8,038 bases of DNA, taken from NCBI GenBank assembly GCA_016763815.1, contig JAESTB010000425.1, positions 1 through 8,038 of the forward strand. The letters are read 5' to 3'. Positions within the stretch are counted from its first letter, which is position 1. Every line of letters begins with the position of its first letter. The stretch comes from Arenicella sp. (GTDB taxonomy: Bacteria > Pseudomonadota > Gammaproteobacteria > Arenicellales > Arenicellaceae). The notes beneath the pieces were generated by a model. It was not told the origin of the DNA. It searched no databases and saw nothing but the letters and a program-made list of their open reading frames with translations. A program made the translations under genes and the position numbers. Below are positions 1 to 6,309 of this stretch, one piece after another.

Positions 1-645
1 CAAACTAATGCAAGCCGCTACATTAGGCGATTTCAATCGCGTAGAAGTTTGTTGATTTGGAAATTATTTGGTGAACGCTTGGATGGATGGACAAATGAGG
101 ATCACCCGACTGAAACAATTCCAGGCGATGCCAGCACATTGCCAAACGGTTCATCAGCCAATCAAGCCGATCTCGATTTTGTTGCCAGCACCGCACACCC
201 TGCCGGCGGTATGACCAGCCTGACGATGGAGCAAAAAATGTTATTTGCTCGGTGGATAGACCTTGGGGCACCGCTGGATGTTTCAGCGTCGTATGGTAGA
301 AATTTAGGCTGGTTCACAGATGACAATAGGCCCACTTTGACGATTAGTCAGCCGAGGCAAGGCGTGAATACCTCGCCGGTAACAGAAATAGTGGTGGGGC
401 TTGCCGATGCGTATACTGGTGTCGATTTAAGCAGTTTGTCGATTAAGGCCGATTTTAGTGTGAATGGACATGTTGCAAACACCGAGCTAAGTCAGTTTTT
501 TACTCATCTTGGTGGCGGCGTGTATCGGATGCCGATCAATATACCTCTTGTAATAGACGCATTAGACAAAAAAATAATGGCTGAGGTCAGAGATATGCAA
601 GGCAATGTGACCAGGCAAGGGGTGCGTTTCTATACGGCGGACTAA
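1..645 (+). CDS. C-terminal fragment of a large secreted HzsA-like protein (5' end outside window)
   Basis: The frame is open from base 1 to a TAA at 643-645, giving 214 residues with no start in the window, so this is the 3' part of a longer gene. Fragment residues 19-30 (IWKLFGERLDGW) and 84-94 (RWIDLGAPLDV) resemble conserved blocks that I associate with the hydrazine-synthase-alpha-like region of multidomain cytochrome-type secreted proteins. Residues about 114-214 look like an Ig-like, beta-rich C-terminal domain: alternating hydrophobic residues, with DMQGNVTRQGVRFYT near the end. No CxxCH haem motif is visible; if one exists it should be upstream. The first 16 codons carry no internal start that would justify the leucine codon at 49 as a true start. 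The coding frame is well supported. The family assignment is from memory and tentative, and the biochemical role is unknown. Confidence 0.6.
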   Translation, partial: QTNASRYIRRFQSRRSLLIWKLFGERLDGWTNEDHPTETIPGDASTLPNGSSANQADLDFVASTAHPAGGMTSLTMEQKMLFARWIDLGAPLDVSASYGRNLGWFTDDNRPTLTISQPRQGVNTSPVTEIVVGLADAYTGVDLSSLSIKADFSVNGHVANTELSQFFTHLGGGVYRMPINIPLVIDALDKKIMAEVRDMQGNVTRQGVRFYTAD

Positions 646-649
646 GTCC

Positions 650-664
650 AAAGCGAGGCTTTTT
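650..664 (+). terminator. weak hairpin plus T run after the 5' CDS
   Basis: Five nucleotides after the TAA, aaagc (650-654) can pair with gcttt (658-662) around a GAG loop, and the T run continues to 664. The stem is only 5 bp, so this is a weak candidate Rho-independent terminator for the upstream gene. Confidence 0.25.
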
Positions 665-684
665 GTCTGAAGGTGCGGGCTTTT

Positions 685-715
685 TAATGAGGCAATTTTT
701 TCAATTGCCCCATTA
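685..715. terminator. 13-bp inverted repeat between convergent genes
   Basis: Positions 685-697 and 703-715 are inverted repeats that pair at 12 of 13 positions around a 5-nt loop (ttttc). The one mismatch (690/710) is A.C in plus-strand RNA but U.G in minus-strand RNA, so the stem is slightly better for minus-strand transcripts. It sits between the 3' ends of two convergent genes (645 and 734), the usual place for a bidirectional terminator. Neither strand has a good U tract immediately after the stem, so intrinsic termination is not assured; it may act only as a 3' stabilising stem. Confidence 0.45.
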
Positions 716-733
716 GATATGGATTTGCATCCA

Positions 734-1245
734 CTATAAAGCGTCAAACCCTTCAAGAAAGTAGCCCGAAACATGGACCGTGATTCCGTTTGTAGTACCG
801 CCCTTGGCGATGCCACCTCTGTCTAAGATTTTGATAAACATGTTTCCGGAAAAGGTAACAAATGGTCTGTAGCCCAGGCCAAAATTTAAAGTGGTAGTTG
901 TGTTGTTAGGGACTGTAATAGTGTCATTTAGGCAATCATCCGTTGAAATGCAAAAGTTAATGCTCAGTGGTTTTAATGGGCGATCATATCGATTGGGAGC
1001 CACAGTAATTGAGCTTATTACAATCCTTCTGTCAGAGGTCTGACTCCCAAGTCTAACTAGATGACTTCTAAAAAAAGCGTTTTGACGCGGCTGATGGAAT
1101 CTTGAATTTTTAATGGCTTAAACTCAGAACCGTTTCCCATGAGGGGGACTACCACAACATTATTATGGCCGTGAGTGGTATAACTATGAGTCAGTATGAA
1201 AGCGACTAAGGTTAAGGTAATGAGTTGTTTTGGGGTCATGATCAT
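734..1245 (-). pseudogene. small secreted protein, split by a frameshift at a T7 tract (decayed or programmed)
   Basis: Two minus-strand frames look like halves of one gene. The first (1245 down to a TAG at 1057-1059, 62 aa) starts with a signal-peptide-like segment: MIMTPKQ, a hydrophobic stretch LITLTLVAFILTHS, then THGHNNVVVVPLMG. The second (frame ending in TAG at 734-736) continues past the first stop. It is open well upstream of its only near start, a GTG at 1003, which has no convincing ribosome site. It ends in a beta-rich stretch with TVPNNTTTTLNFGLGYRPF and GITVHVSGYFLEGFDAL. The whole interval is 512 nt, one base short of a whole number of codons. The frames join at a run of seven T (minus strand) at 1070-1076; one extra base there would give one protein of about 170 residues. 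No strong ribosome site is seen before 1245. The function is unrecognised; secretion is inferred from the N-terminus. It could be a decayed gene, a sequencing error or a -1 ribosomal frameshift gene. Confidence 0.45.
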
Positions 1246-1425
1246 ATCTAGGGTTGCTTATTATTGCTTAGATTTAGGTCAGTATTTCACGTCATTAACT
1301 CCCCAGATAGTACAGCTTCTGGACCTGTGTTGAGTTACGCATGTGGGTTGGGGTTGGCCTCATGTGGTGAGGTAGCTTACATTTTCAACCTAAATTGAAG
1401 AGTGTAGGCGGCGCGACACTATCCG
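1246..1425. other. 180-bp intergenic region without recognised genes
   Basis: This gap separates two minus-strand genes. It has a short direct repeat catgtgg (two copies near 1340 and 1361) and a 5-bp stem cctca/tgagg near 1358-1372, but no ORF, convincing terminator or promoter. The spacing suggests that the small secreted gene is not in a tight operon with the hydroxylase upstream. Confidence 0.4.
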
Positions 1426-2196
1426 TTAAAGAGAGTGGTCAATGGGTTTGGGATTAGAGATTTCCTTGCAAAGTAGCATGTCGCCTATTTGCGCAGATGC
1501 TCCTAGGTAAAAACCAGTTTCAACTTCAAAGCCTTTTGGATTTCGAAAGGTTCCAAATAATATGTCAAAGAGAGGCAAGTCTGAATAGTTGTAACCGTGG
1601 ATGCTTTTCCCGTGGTGTATCGTGTGGCTTTCAGGGCGTTGTATTAAATAACCTAACCATTGTGGCGTGCTGATATTAGTGTGTTGAATCATCCCTAAAA
1701 AGAAGCTCGCGAACAAAAAATAAGTGGTTGCTTGTGGGCTTATACCAACAATAAGCGCTAAGCTTAAACTTCCTACCATGGTGAATCCAATCATATCAAG
1801 TGGGCTGAAATAGAACGCACCGACCGCGTCTACTCGCTCAGCACTGTGATGCATTTGATGAAAGGTTCGCCATAAAAAGTCGGATTGGTGCATTGCTCTG
1901 TGCCAAATATAGATAAGTAGCTCGAACACCAAAACAGCAATTCCAGCACTAAGGAAAGGATTCATTGACCCCAAGTCTACTAATTGGTATTGAGCTAGGT
2001 ATTTGTCCCAGTACATTGGAAGGTAGGTTGAAAGAAAAAAGTACACAACGAATGACAAAACAGCTCTGGTATACCAACCTTTGACCTTCGGCAGGTCGCG
2101 CCCAGGAATGATTGCTTGAAGTACTATAATTGCAATGTATATCCCTATGCAGCCAAGTGAAGTTGGGCCGAGTAAAATACTGATTGGTGAGGGCAT
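1426..2196 (-). CDS. Fatty acid hydroxylase / sterol desaturase superfamily membrane protein
   Basis: A 256-residue integral membrane di-iron enzyme of the fatty acid hydroxylase superfamily (C-4 sterol methyl oxidase / C-5 desaturase / carotenoid hydroxylase type). Visible histidine ligands are H99xxxH103, H113xxH116H117, H172 (QHTN) and H191xxH194H195, the expected eight-histidine layout. Hydrophobic segments at about 10-30, 44-60, 79-98 and 135-170 fit a multi-pass inner membrane protein with the metal site on the cytoplasmic face. The length is normal for bacterial members. The ATG at 2194-2196 is supported by GGAG 7 nt upstream (2203-2206 on the plus strand), and the stop is TAA at 1426-1428. 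Family members oxidise lipids with O2 and an electron donor; the substrate cannot be read from sequence and need not be a sterol. The gene is divergent from a membrane-anchored CadC-like regulator, the best candidate for its control. Confidence 0.9.
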   Translation of the reverse strand: MPSPISILLGPTSLGCIGIYIAIIVLQAIIPGRDLPKVKGWYTRAVLSFVVYFFLSTYLPMYWDKYLAQYQLVDLGSMNPFLSAGIAVLVFELLIYIWHRAMHQSDFLWRTFHQMHHSAERVDAVGAFYFSPLDMIGFTMVGSLSLALIVGISPQATTYFLFASFFLGMIQHTNISTPQWLGYLIQRPESHTIHHGKSIHGYNYSDLPLFDILFGTFRNPKGFEVETGFYLGASAQIGDMLLCKEISNPKPIDHSL

Positions 2197-2198
2197 AA

Positions 2199-2212
2199 AA
2201 CACTCCAGTGTT
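2199..2212. promoter_or_regulatory. short palindrome overlapping the hydroxylase ribosome site
   Basis: aacact (2199-2204) and agtgtt (2207-2212) form a perfect 6-bp inverted repeat with a 2-bp centre that covers the GGAG of the minus-strand gene. It could be a small operator, or by chance a palindrome; in RNA a 2-nt loop is tight. Confidence 0.25.
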
Positions 2213-2248
2213 CGCTAACTGTGTTTGAATACCTTTAGTATTGCGATC

Positions 2249-2277
2249 TGTATATTTTCCACATGGTGTTTTCATAA
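2249..2277 (-). promoter_or_regulatory. candidate sigma70-type promoter of the hydroxylase gene
   Basis: On the minus strand, TTATGA (2272-2277) is followed after exactly 17 bp by TATACA (2249-2254), which lies 52 bp before the ATG at 2196. The -10 matches consensus at 4 of 6 bases and the -35 at only 3 of 6. Such a poor -35 would fit an activator-dependent promoter, and the inverted repeat at 2282-2309 abuts it on the upstream side. Confidence 0.35.
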
Positions 2278-2281
2278 TAAA

Positions 2282-2309
2282 TACCTAATAATTGCCTAAC
2301 CATTAGGTA
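2282..2309. promoter_or_regulatory. candidate operator in the divergent intergenic region
   Basis: tacctaat (2282-2289) and attaggta (2302-2309) are a perfect 8-bp inverted repeat with a 12-bp spacer. Inside, cctaa occurs at 2284-2288 and again at 2295-2299, an 11-bp spacing of about one helical turn, so three half-site-like elements lie on similar faces. The position between divergent regulator and hydroxylase genes fits a binding site for the winged-helix regulator encoded next to it. The binding partner is inferred. Confidence 0.45.
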
Positions 2310-2408
2310 GTGGTTTAGAAAAGAACAAAAAATTAAGAGATAATTAAGGACGTACTTACTCCCGCGTAGTTGATTAAAGCTTGGTGGTTTCAAAATTCAA
2401 GGAACAAA

Positions 2409-4352
2409 ATGAAATACCGTGTTAATGCATTTGAAATAGACTGTACGCGCTTTTCGATTCACCACATTGGTGAAAAGGTTTCTTGTGAGCCTAAAGTCTT
2501 CGATTTAATTGTGTTCTTAATTGAAAATTGTCAGCGGGTCGTTTCCAGAGATGAACTGTTTGATAATGTTTGGGCTGGGCGGGAAGTTTCAGACGCAACC
2601 TTAAGTAACCACATAAAAAACGCGCGTCGAGTGTTGGGCGACAACGGAGATCTTCAGCATACCGTCAAAACTATCCGCGGGAGAGGCTATCAATTTGTCG
2701 CAGATGTATGCGAGGTCAGCGCTTTACCAACAGAACATACAAACATTCAAGGTAATAATGGCCGACGTGACCAGAAGACTGGTTCTGTTGAAACGACATA
2801 CCAACGATTTTTACGGGATGGGATGAGAACATTTCCGTCTCTAAAGTGGGCGGTGTTAGTTTCTTTTGCCATACTCTCTATTGTTGTTTTCCTTCACCTA
2901 AATGGTCGTTTTGGCCTTGGTGTAGCGGCGCCCACTCCATATGTGTTAGTTGTTCCCTTTGAAGTTTCGGGCGACCCCAGTGATCAATGGCGAGCATTTT
3001 CTGACCAAGTAAGCCGGGAAGTAATATTGAAATTGCGAAGAATATCTGGCTTACGTGTTGTGCCAGTTACATCAGCGTTTTTGTTCAGAGAGAACAGCAC
3101 TCATGCCAATATTCGTGAAAAGCTGCCAGATGTACATTATGTATTGAACGGTGTAATCAACGTTTCATCGGGCGACATGTTTAGAGTTTCCTTAGAGTTA
3201 GAGGACTTAACCTCAGGTGAATTGGTTTGGAATGGAGACTATCGCCAGCGAGCTAATACAATTGACCAATTTACTCTTCGAGCGGAGATTGCCGCATCTG
3301 TTTCTGAGTCCCTAAAGGTCGCTATTTTGGATGAGGAGAGAAGAGCGCTTGGGGACTTACCAACGACTAACCTTGCGGCATACGAGTTATACGTTGCAGG
3401 TCAACGAGAGATGAGTTTATTGACCCATGAGTCGTTGCTTAAGTCTGTTGATCTGTTTGAGCAAGCAATAGGATTGGATCCAAACCTTGAAGTTGCGCAC
3501 CTAGCTAAAGCGGATTCATTTCGCATAATAATGGCGTATTTCCAACGACCGATCGATGTTCTTCCCAAGGTGATTGAGTCGGTAGCAAGTGCATTAAAGT
3601 TAAATCAAGATTCTGCAAGGGCGAGGTCATCATTGGGTCTTGCTTATGTGTTAGCGTGGCGCTGGGAAGACGCTTGGGAAATGCTACGACAAGCACAAAA
3701 GTTGGATCCCAGTTTGGTAGAAACTCAAATTGGTTTTGCACTTTATTATAGTGGAATAGGTAATGTTGCAGGGGTCTATAGGGCCTTAAATAAAGCCAAT
3801 GAACTCGATCCTCTTAATATAGAACTGGCCGATTGGGGGCATTGGGCCCTTGTGATGGTGGGTGAAGTCGAGGGAGCGCTTCGATGGGGTGAAGACAAGC
3901 TGCAACTACACCCAGGTGTAGGAATGATTTACAGCGGTGCCAGTGTTTCAGCATCGCTAGCGGGAGACCATGCTGGTGCAGTGGTATTAGCTCAAAAAGG
4001 AGTGGATCTGGATTCGGGTTCGCCGTATTCACTTCTCGCACTAGCTCAAGCATATGGACATTTAGGGGCGAGCGACAAGGCAGAGCCGTTAATAGTTAAA
4101 GCAATGCAAGAGGAGGGTTACCTGTGCCCTTACGAATTAGCCATTAGTAATTTGTTAATGGGTGACATTGATGATGCCTTTCTAAACTTTAATCGCGCGG
4201 TTGCCGCTCGTTCGAATTGTCTTATTTTTACGCGTAATGACCCGCGTTTAGCCGCTATTAGACACGATTTAAGGTATAAAGCTCTGCTGACCAGAGTCGG
4301 TTTGAATGATGAATCAATTCTAAAGATGAAAGCACAAGGTCGTTTTTATTAG
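2409..4352 (+). CDS. CadC/ToxR-like membrane-anchored winged-helix regulator with C-terminal TPR region
   Basis: A 647-residue one-component transcription regulator. Residues 1-100 are an OmpR/PhoB-type winged helix, with typical blocks EPKVFDLIVFLIEN, VVSRDEL, DATLSNHIKNARRVLGD and TVKTIRGRGYQFV. A linker is followed by a single membrane segment at about 147-165 (WAVLVSFAILSIVVFLHLN), so the C-terminal part should be periplasmic. Residues about 177-300 (PYVLVVPFEVSGD onward) resemble the TolB-N/FlgO-like domain common in CadC-type proteins. Residues about 325-630 contain several TPR-like helical repeats: ELYVAGQREM, FEQAIGLDP, LGLAYVLAWRWEDAWEMLRQAQKLDP, ALNKANELDP and others. I chose ATG 2409 because AAGGA lies 5 nt upstream and family proteins begin close to the winged helix. 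A TTG at 2370 in the same frame would add 13 unlikely residues. It probably senses an envelope signal and acts on the divergent hydroxylase and on itself; this is inferred from position. Confidence 0.88.
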   Translation: MKYRVNAFEIDCTRFSIHHIGEKVSCEPKVFDLIVFLIENCQRVVSRDELFDNVWAGREVSDATLSNHIKNARRVLGDNGDLQHTVKTIRGRGYQFVADVCEVSALPTEHTNIQGNNGRRDQKTGSVETTYQRFLRDGMRTFPSLKWAVLVSFAILSIVVFLHLNGRFGLGVAAPTPYVLVVPFEVSGDPSDQWRAFSDQVSREVILKLRRISGLRVVPVTSAFLFRENSTHANIREKLPDVHYVLNGVINVSSGDMFRVSLELEDLTSGELVWNGDYRQRANTIDQFTLRAEIAASVSESLKVAILDEERRALGDLPTTNLAAYELYVAGQREMSLLTHESLLKSVDLFEQAIGLDPNLEVAHLAKADSFRIIMAYFQRPIDVLPKVIESVASALKLNQDSARARSSLGLAYVLAWRWEDAWEMLRQAQKLDPSLVETQIGFALYYSGIGNVAGVYRALNKANELDPLNIELADWGHWALVMVGEVEGALRWGEDKLQLHPGVGMIYSGASVSASLAGDHAGAVVLAQKGVDLDSGSPYSLLALAQAYGHLGASDKAEPLIVKAMQEEGYLCPYELAISNLLMGDIDDAFLNFNRAVAARSNCLIFTRNDPRLAAIRHDLRYKALLTRVGLNDESILKMKAQGRFY

Positions 4353-4383
4353 ATATTCGATTTCTCAATGGCTCTGATAGTTT

Positions 4384-4421
4384 GAGCCGCACCCTGCGGC
4401 TCGCACCCTGCGGCCCGCACC
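4384..4421. repeat. 14-bp tandem repeat with strong hairpin
   Basis: A unit of 14 bp (cgcaccctgcggcy) is repeated about 2.4 times at 4388-4421. gagccgca (4384-4391) and tgcggctc (4395-4402) form a perfect 8-bp stem with a 3-nt loop. An alternative stem ggctc (4370-4374) with gagcc (4384-4388) would compete with it. It starts 32 bp after the regulator stop. No T run follows, so a classical terminator is not supported, although the hairpin could stabilise the 3' end. It is much more G+C-rich than the gene before it. Confidence 0.6.
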
Positions 4422-4437
4422 TTGGTGAAGATTCGCT

Positions 4438-4502
4438 CCTGAGCGGCCTAAACAGGCAGGCGGTTTTATTTCAAACCTTGTCCTCGACAGGCCCTGCTCA
4501 GG
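4438..4502. repeat. long-range inverted repeat beside the IS110 remnant
   Basis: cctgagc (4438-4444) pairs with gctcagg (4496-4502), and ggcc (4445-4448) with ggcc (4490-4493). This is 11 bp interrupted by a 2-nt bulge, enclosing a loop of about 41 nt. It lies just downstream of the 3' end of the transposase remnant (minus strand). Such a structured non-coding end is expected of an IS110/IS1111 element, but a role as part of the element is inferred. Confidence 0.4.
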
Positions 4503-4507
4503 CGGGA

Positions 4508-5005
4508 CTAACCCATTGACTCATCATGCTTTTGGCAACTCCGCTGACATATTGGTATTTGTTCGGTCTGCATGGGCCTATACATTTCACGTTTATTGAG
4601 TAGTACCCAAGCCAATCTCGCAAGCTGATTGGCGACAGTGATGACGGCTATATTGTGTCCACGTCGTTTTTTTATTCGAGAAGCCCATCAACACAATGCG
4701 TCGTTTTCACGCTTTTCGCAAAACATCAAAAAGGCTCTCGCACCATGTGTTAATTGTTTACGCAGATAAGGCTCACCGCGTTTACTAATTCCCTGCATCT
4801 GATGTTTTAGGCCACTTGAGCTGAGTTTAGGCGTCAGCCTTAGGCTCACGGCTAAGCCGCGCGCGTTAATAAAATGTGATGCATTGCCGTATTTGCAGAC
4901 GAGAGCCGAGGCATTGATAACGCCGATTCCAGGGATGGAATGTAGTATTTGGAAGCGTTCAACCATTACGGTTATGAAACACGCGCGGAGTTCCCGCATC
5001 GACAC
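4508..5005 (-). pseudogene. IS110-family transposase, C-terminal remnant with in-frame TGA
   Basis: The minus frame encodes a typical IS110 transposase C-terminal domain (Transposase_20 type). Visible blocks are HSIPGIGVINASAL (residues about 22-35), GLAVSLRLTPKLSSSGLK (50-67) and GISKRGEPYLRKQLTHGARA (72-91). After a TGA at 4688-4690 the same frame continues for 59 codons with another family signature, HNIAVITVANQLARLAWVLL, to a TAG at 4508-4510. The TGA is therefore a nonsense mutation inside the gene, not its natural end. The N-terminal RuvC-like DEDD half, about two thirds of a normal transposase of roughly 340 residues, is absent. Homology fades near 4995-5005, and an in-frame TAA lies about 12 codons upstream of the GTG at 5003-5005. 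The element is thus truncated and dead. Intact relatives are mobilised by a serine recombinase guided by a bridge RNA. It marks the junction between AT-rich and GC-rich DNA. Confidence 0.85.
4508..5005 (-). mobile_element. IS110-family insertion sequence remnant
   Basis: The transposase fragment is the only part of the element that is certain, so these are minimal boundaries. The structured stretch 4384-4502 downstream of the transposase may be its non-coding end. No terminal inverted repeats are evident, as expected for this family, and no target duplication can be seen. Confidence 0.6.
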
Positions 5006-5109
5006 TGACCAATTTCGTACCCGTGTTAAGCTCTCGGATTATATCCGGGGCAAAACCGCACAGATTACGAACTTTAACGAACACTCATAACATGGAATAA
5101 GGCAGGTTT

Positions 5110-6213
5110 ATGCAAGAGCTCGACCCCAATTGGAGCCTCTACAGCCCGATGGTGAGTTCCATCATCCAGGCCGGCGAATACCTGGGTGCCCCGGTGGGTG
5201 CGCTGCTTATCAAGGTGGGCATCGACAAGCACCTGCTTAAGGACCCGGAACACCGCTTTGCAGTCTCCCAAGTATTTCAGCTGTGTGAGCTTGTTGCCGA
5301 CTATAGCCAGGCGCCGGACCTGGGGCTTTATGCCGGTCGCATTTCCTATGTCGATGGCCTGCACCTGCAGCTCTATATGTCTACGGTGTGCACGACCTTT
5401 CGCCAATATCTCAACCTGATACCCAGTATGCAGCGTATTACCGGGGACGTTGGGGAAGTGCGAATGCAGGCGGACAAACAGTTTCTCAAGCTGCAATGGC
5501 ACCCGCTGTGGCAGCCGAGCGCACAGCAGCGTTTTCTCAGCGATTCGGTGCTGACCAGTTCTGCGGCTATCGTCAATTCACTGTGTCTATTGCCGGTGCC
5601 AGTACAGCAAGCACACTTTAGCTATAGCGAGCCGCAGGACCTGACACTGCTACGCACCACCTTTGGTGACAAACTGTACTTCGATCAACCTGTCAGCTGC
5701 CTCTATTTTGCCCGAGATAGCCTAGATTATCCCCTGACCCGCCCCTATGATGGCATGACCTCTACCCTGGCTAGCTTGTCGGTGGATCATCTCTTCAGCG
5801 AAGGAGAGCCGCCGGATGTGTTCCTGAACCAGTTGCGCCAGACCCTGTTCCAATTCCTGCCCCAGGTCGGTGGCAATATCGACCGTGTCGCTAAGGCATT
5901 GAATCTGTCGCGCCGCACCCTGCAACGGCGCCTGTCCGAGCGCGACACTCAATTTCAGAAGGTATTGCAGCAGGTGCGCGCCGACCTGGCGCTGCGATAT
6001 CTCGCCGATGAACGCTTGACGGTGACCGAAATTGCCTTTCTGCTCGGTTACAGTGACCAGGGCTCCTTCTCGGCCGCCTTCAAGGCCTGCATGGCATGTC
6101 ACCTGTCGAGCATCGCCAGCGCTGATTCTTCACCCTCCACTGGATTGCCCACCCTCGCGGCCCCTCGTTACTGGGCCATTGGCACCAAATCCCATGCGAA
6201 TGGCACCCATTAA
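5110..6213 (+). pseudogene. AraC-family transcriptional regulator with a frameshifted C-terminus
   Basis: The reading frame encodes 367 residues. Residues about 15-200 match the N-terminal ligand-binding domain of OruR/ArgR-like AraC regulators (Arabinose_bd type). Residues about 250-325 hold the two helix-turn-helix motifs: VAKALNLSRRTLQRRLSERDTQF and LTVTEIAFLLGYSDQGSFSAAFKA. After Ala326 the frame reads a non-homologous 41-residue tail to a TAA at 6211-6213. If one G is restored after 6089, the sequence reads WHGMSPVEHRQR and a TGA at 6123-6125. That is the normal end of the family and gives about 338 residues, the usual length. A single-base deletion is therefore very likely, in the genome or in the assembly. 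The lost Gly-Met-Ser-Pro block packs the second HTH, so activity is doubtful. ATG 5110 has AAGG at 5099-5102, 7 nt upstream. It lies in the same direction as the acyl-CoA genes behind it and is a plausible regulator of them. Confidence 0.85.
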
Positions 6214-6222
6214 TGGGCGCCA
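6201..6222. promoter_or_regulatory. 22-bp near-perfect palindrome, candidate operator
   Basis: Positions 6201-6222 are symmetric at 10 of 11 base pairs, with a perfect 12-bp core cccattaatggg flanked by tggc and gcca arms. If the AraC gene ended at its ancestral stop (6125), this site lies in the intergenic region, 87 bp before the next ATG (6310). It is a plausible protein-binding site for the control of the acyl-CoA/GST genes. In the frameshifted AraC frame the TAA falls inside it. As RNA it could also fold into a hairpin, but no T run follows. Confidence 0.4.
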
Positions 6223-6309
6223 GAACTGACCTCGCCTTACTCTATTACATCGATTGCGGGGCCCTTGCTCCGTGTGCTTCGTGACAGTGATTGTATTGGG
6301 AGATATACC

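Noticed and set aside
1949..2275. A 108-codon minus-strand frame overlapping the start of the hydroxylase
   Set aside because: It is in another frame of the same DNA. The hydroxylase frame has the histidine motifs and a ribosome site, and this one has neither.
2292..2344. Promoter for the CadC-like gene (ttgcct/tttaga or gataat)
   Set aside because: gataat at 2339-2344 is a fair -10, but no acceptable -35 lies at 16-18 bp, and the alternative pair matches consensus poorly; not strong enough to list as a feature.
4384..4421. Possible CRISPR-like array in the tandem repeat
   Set aside because: The units are contiguous 14-bp repeats with no spacers and only about 2.4 copies.
4884..5090. A 68-codon plus-strand ORF over the transposon remnant
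   Set aside because: It lies opposite the transposase homology, and its translation is the reverse-strand shadow of that domain.
5722..6102. A 126-codon minus-strand frame inside the AraC gene (also 5074-5502)
   Set aside because: Both are antisense shadows of the AraC coding frame, without a ribosome site or recognisable motifs.
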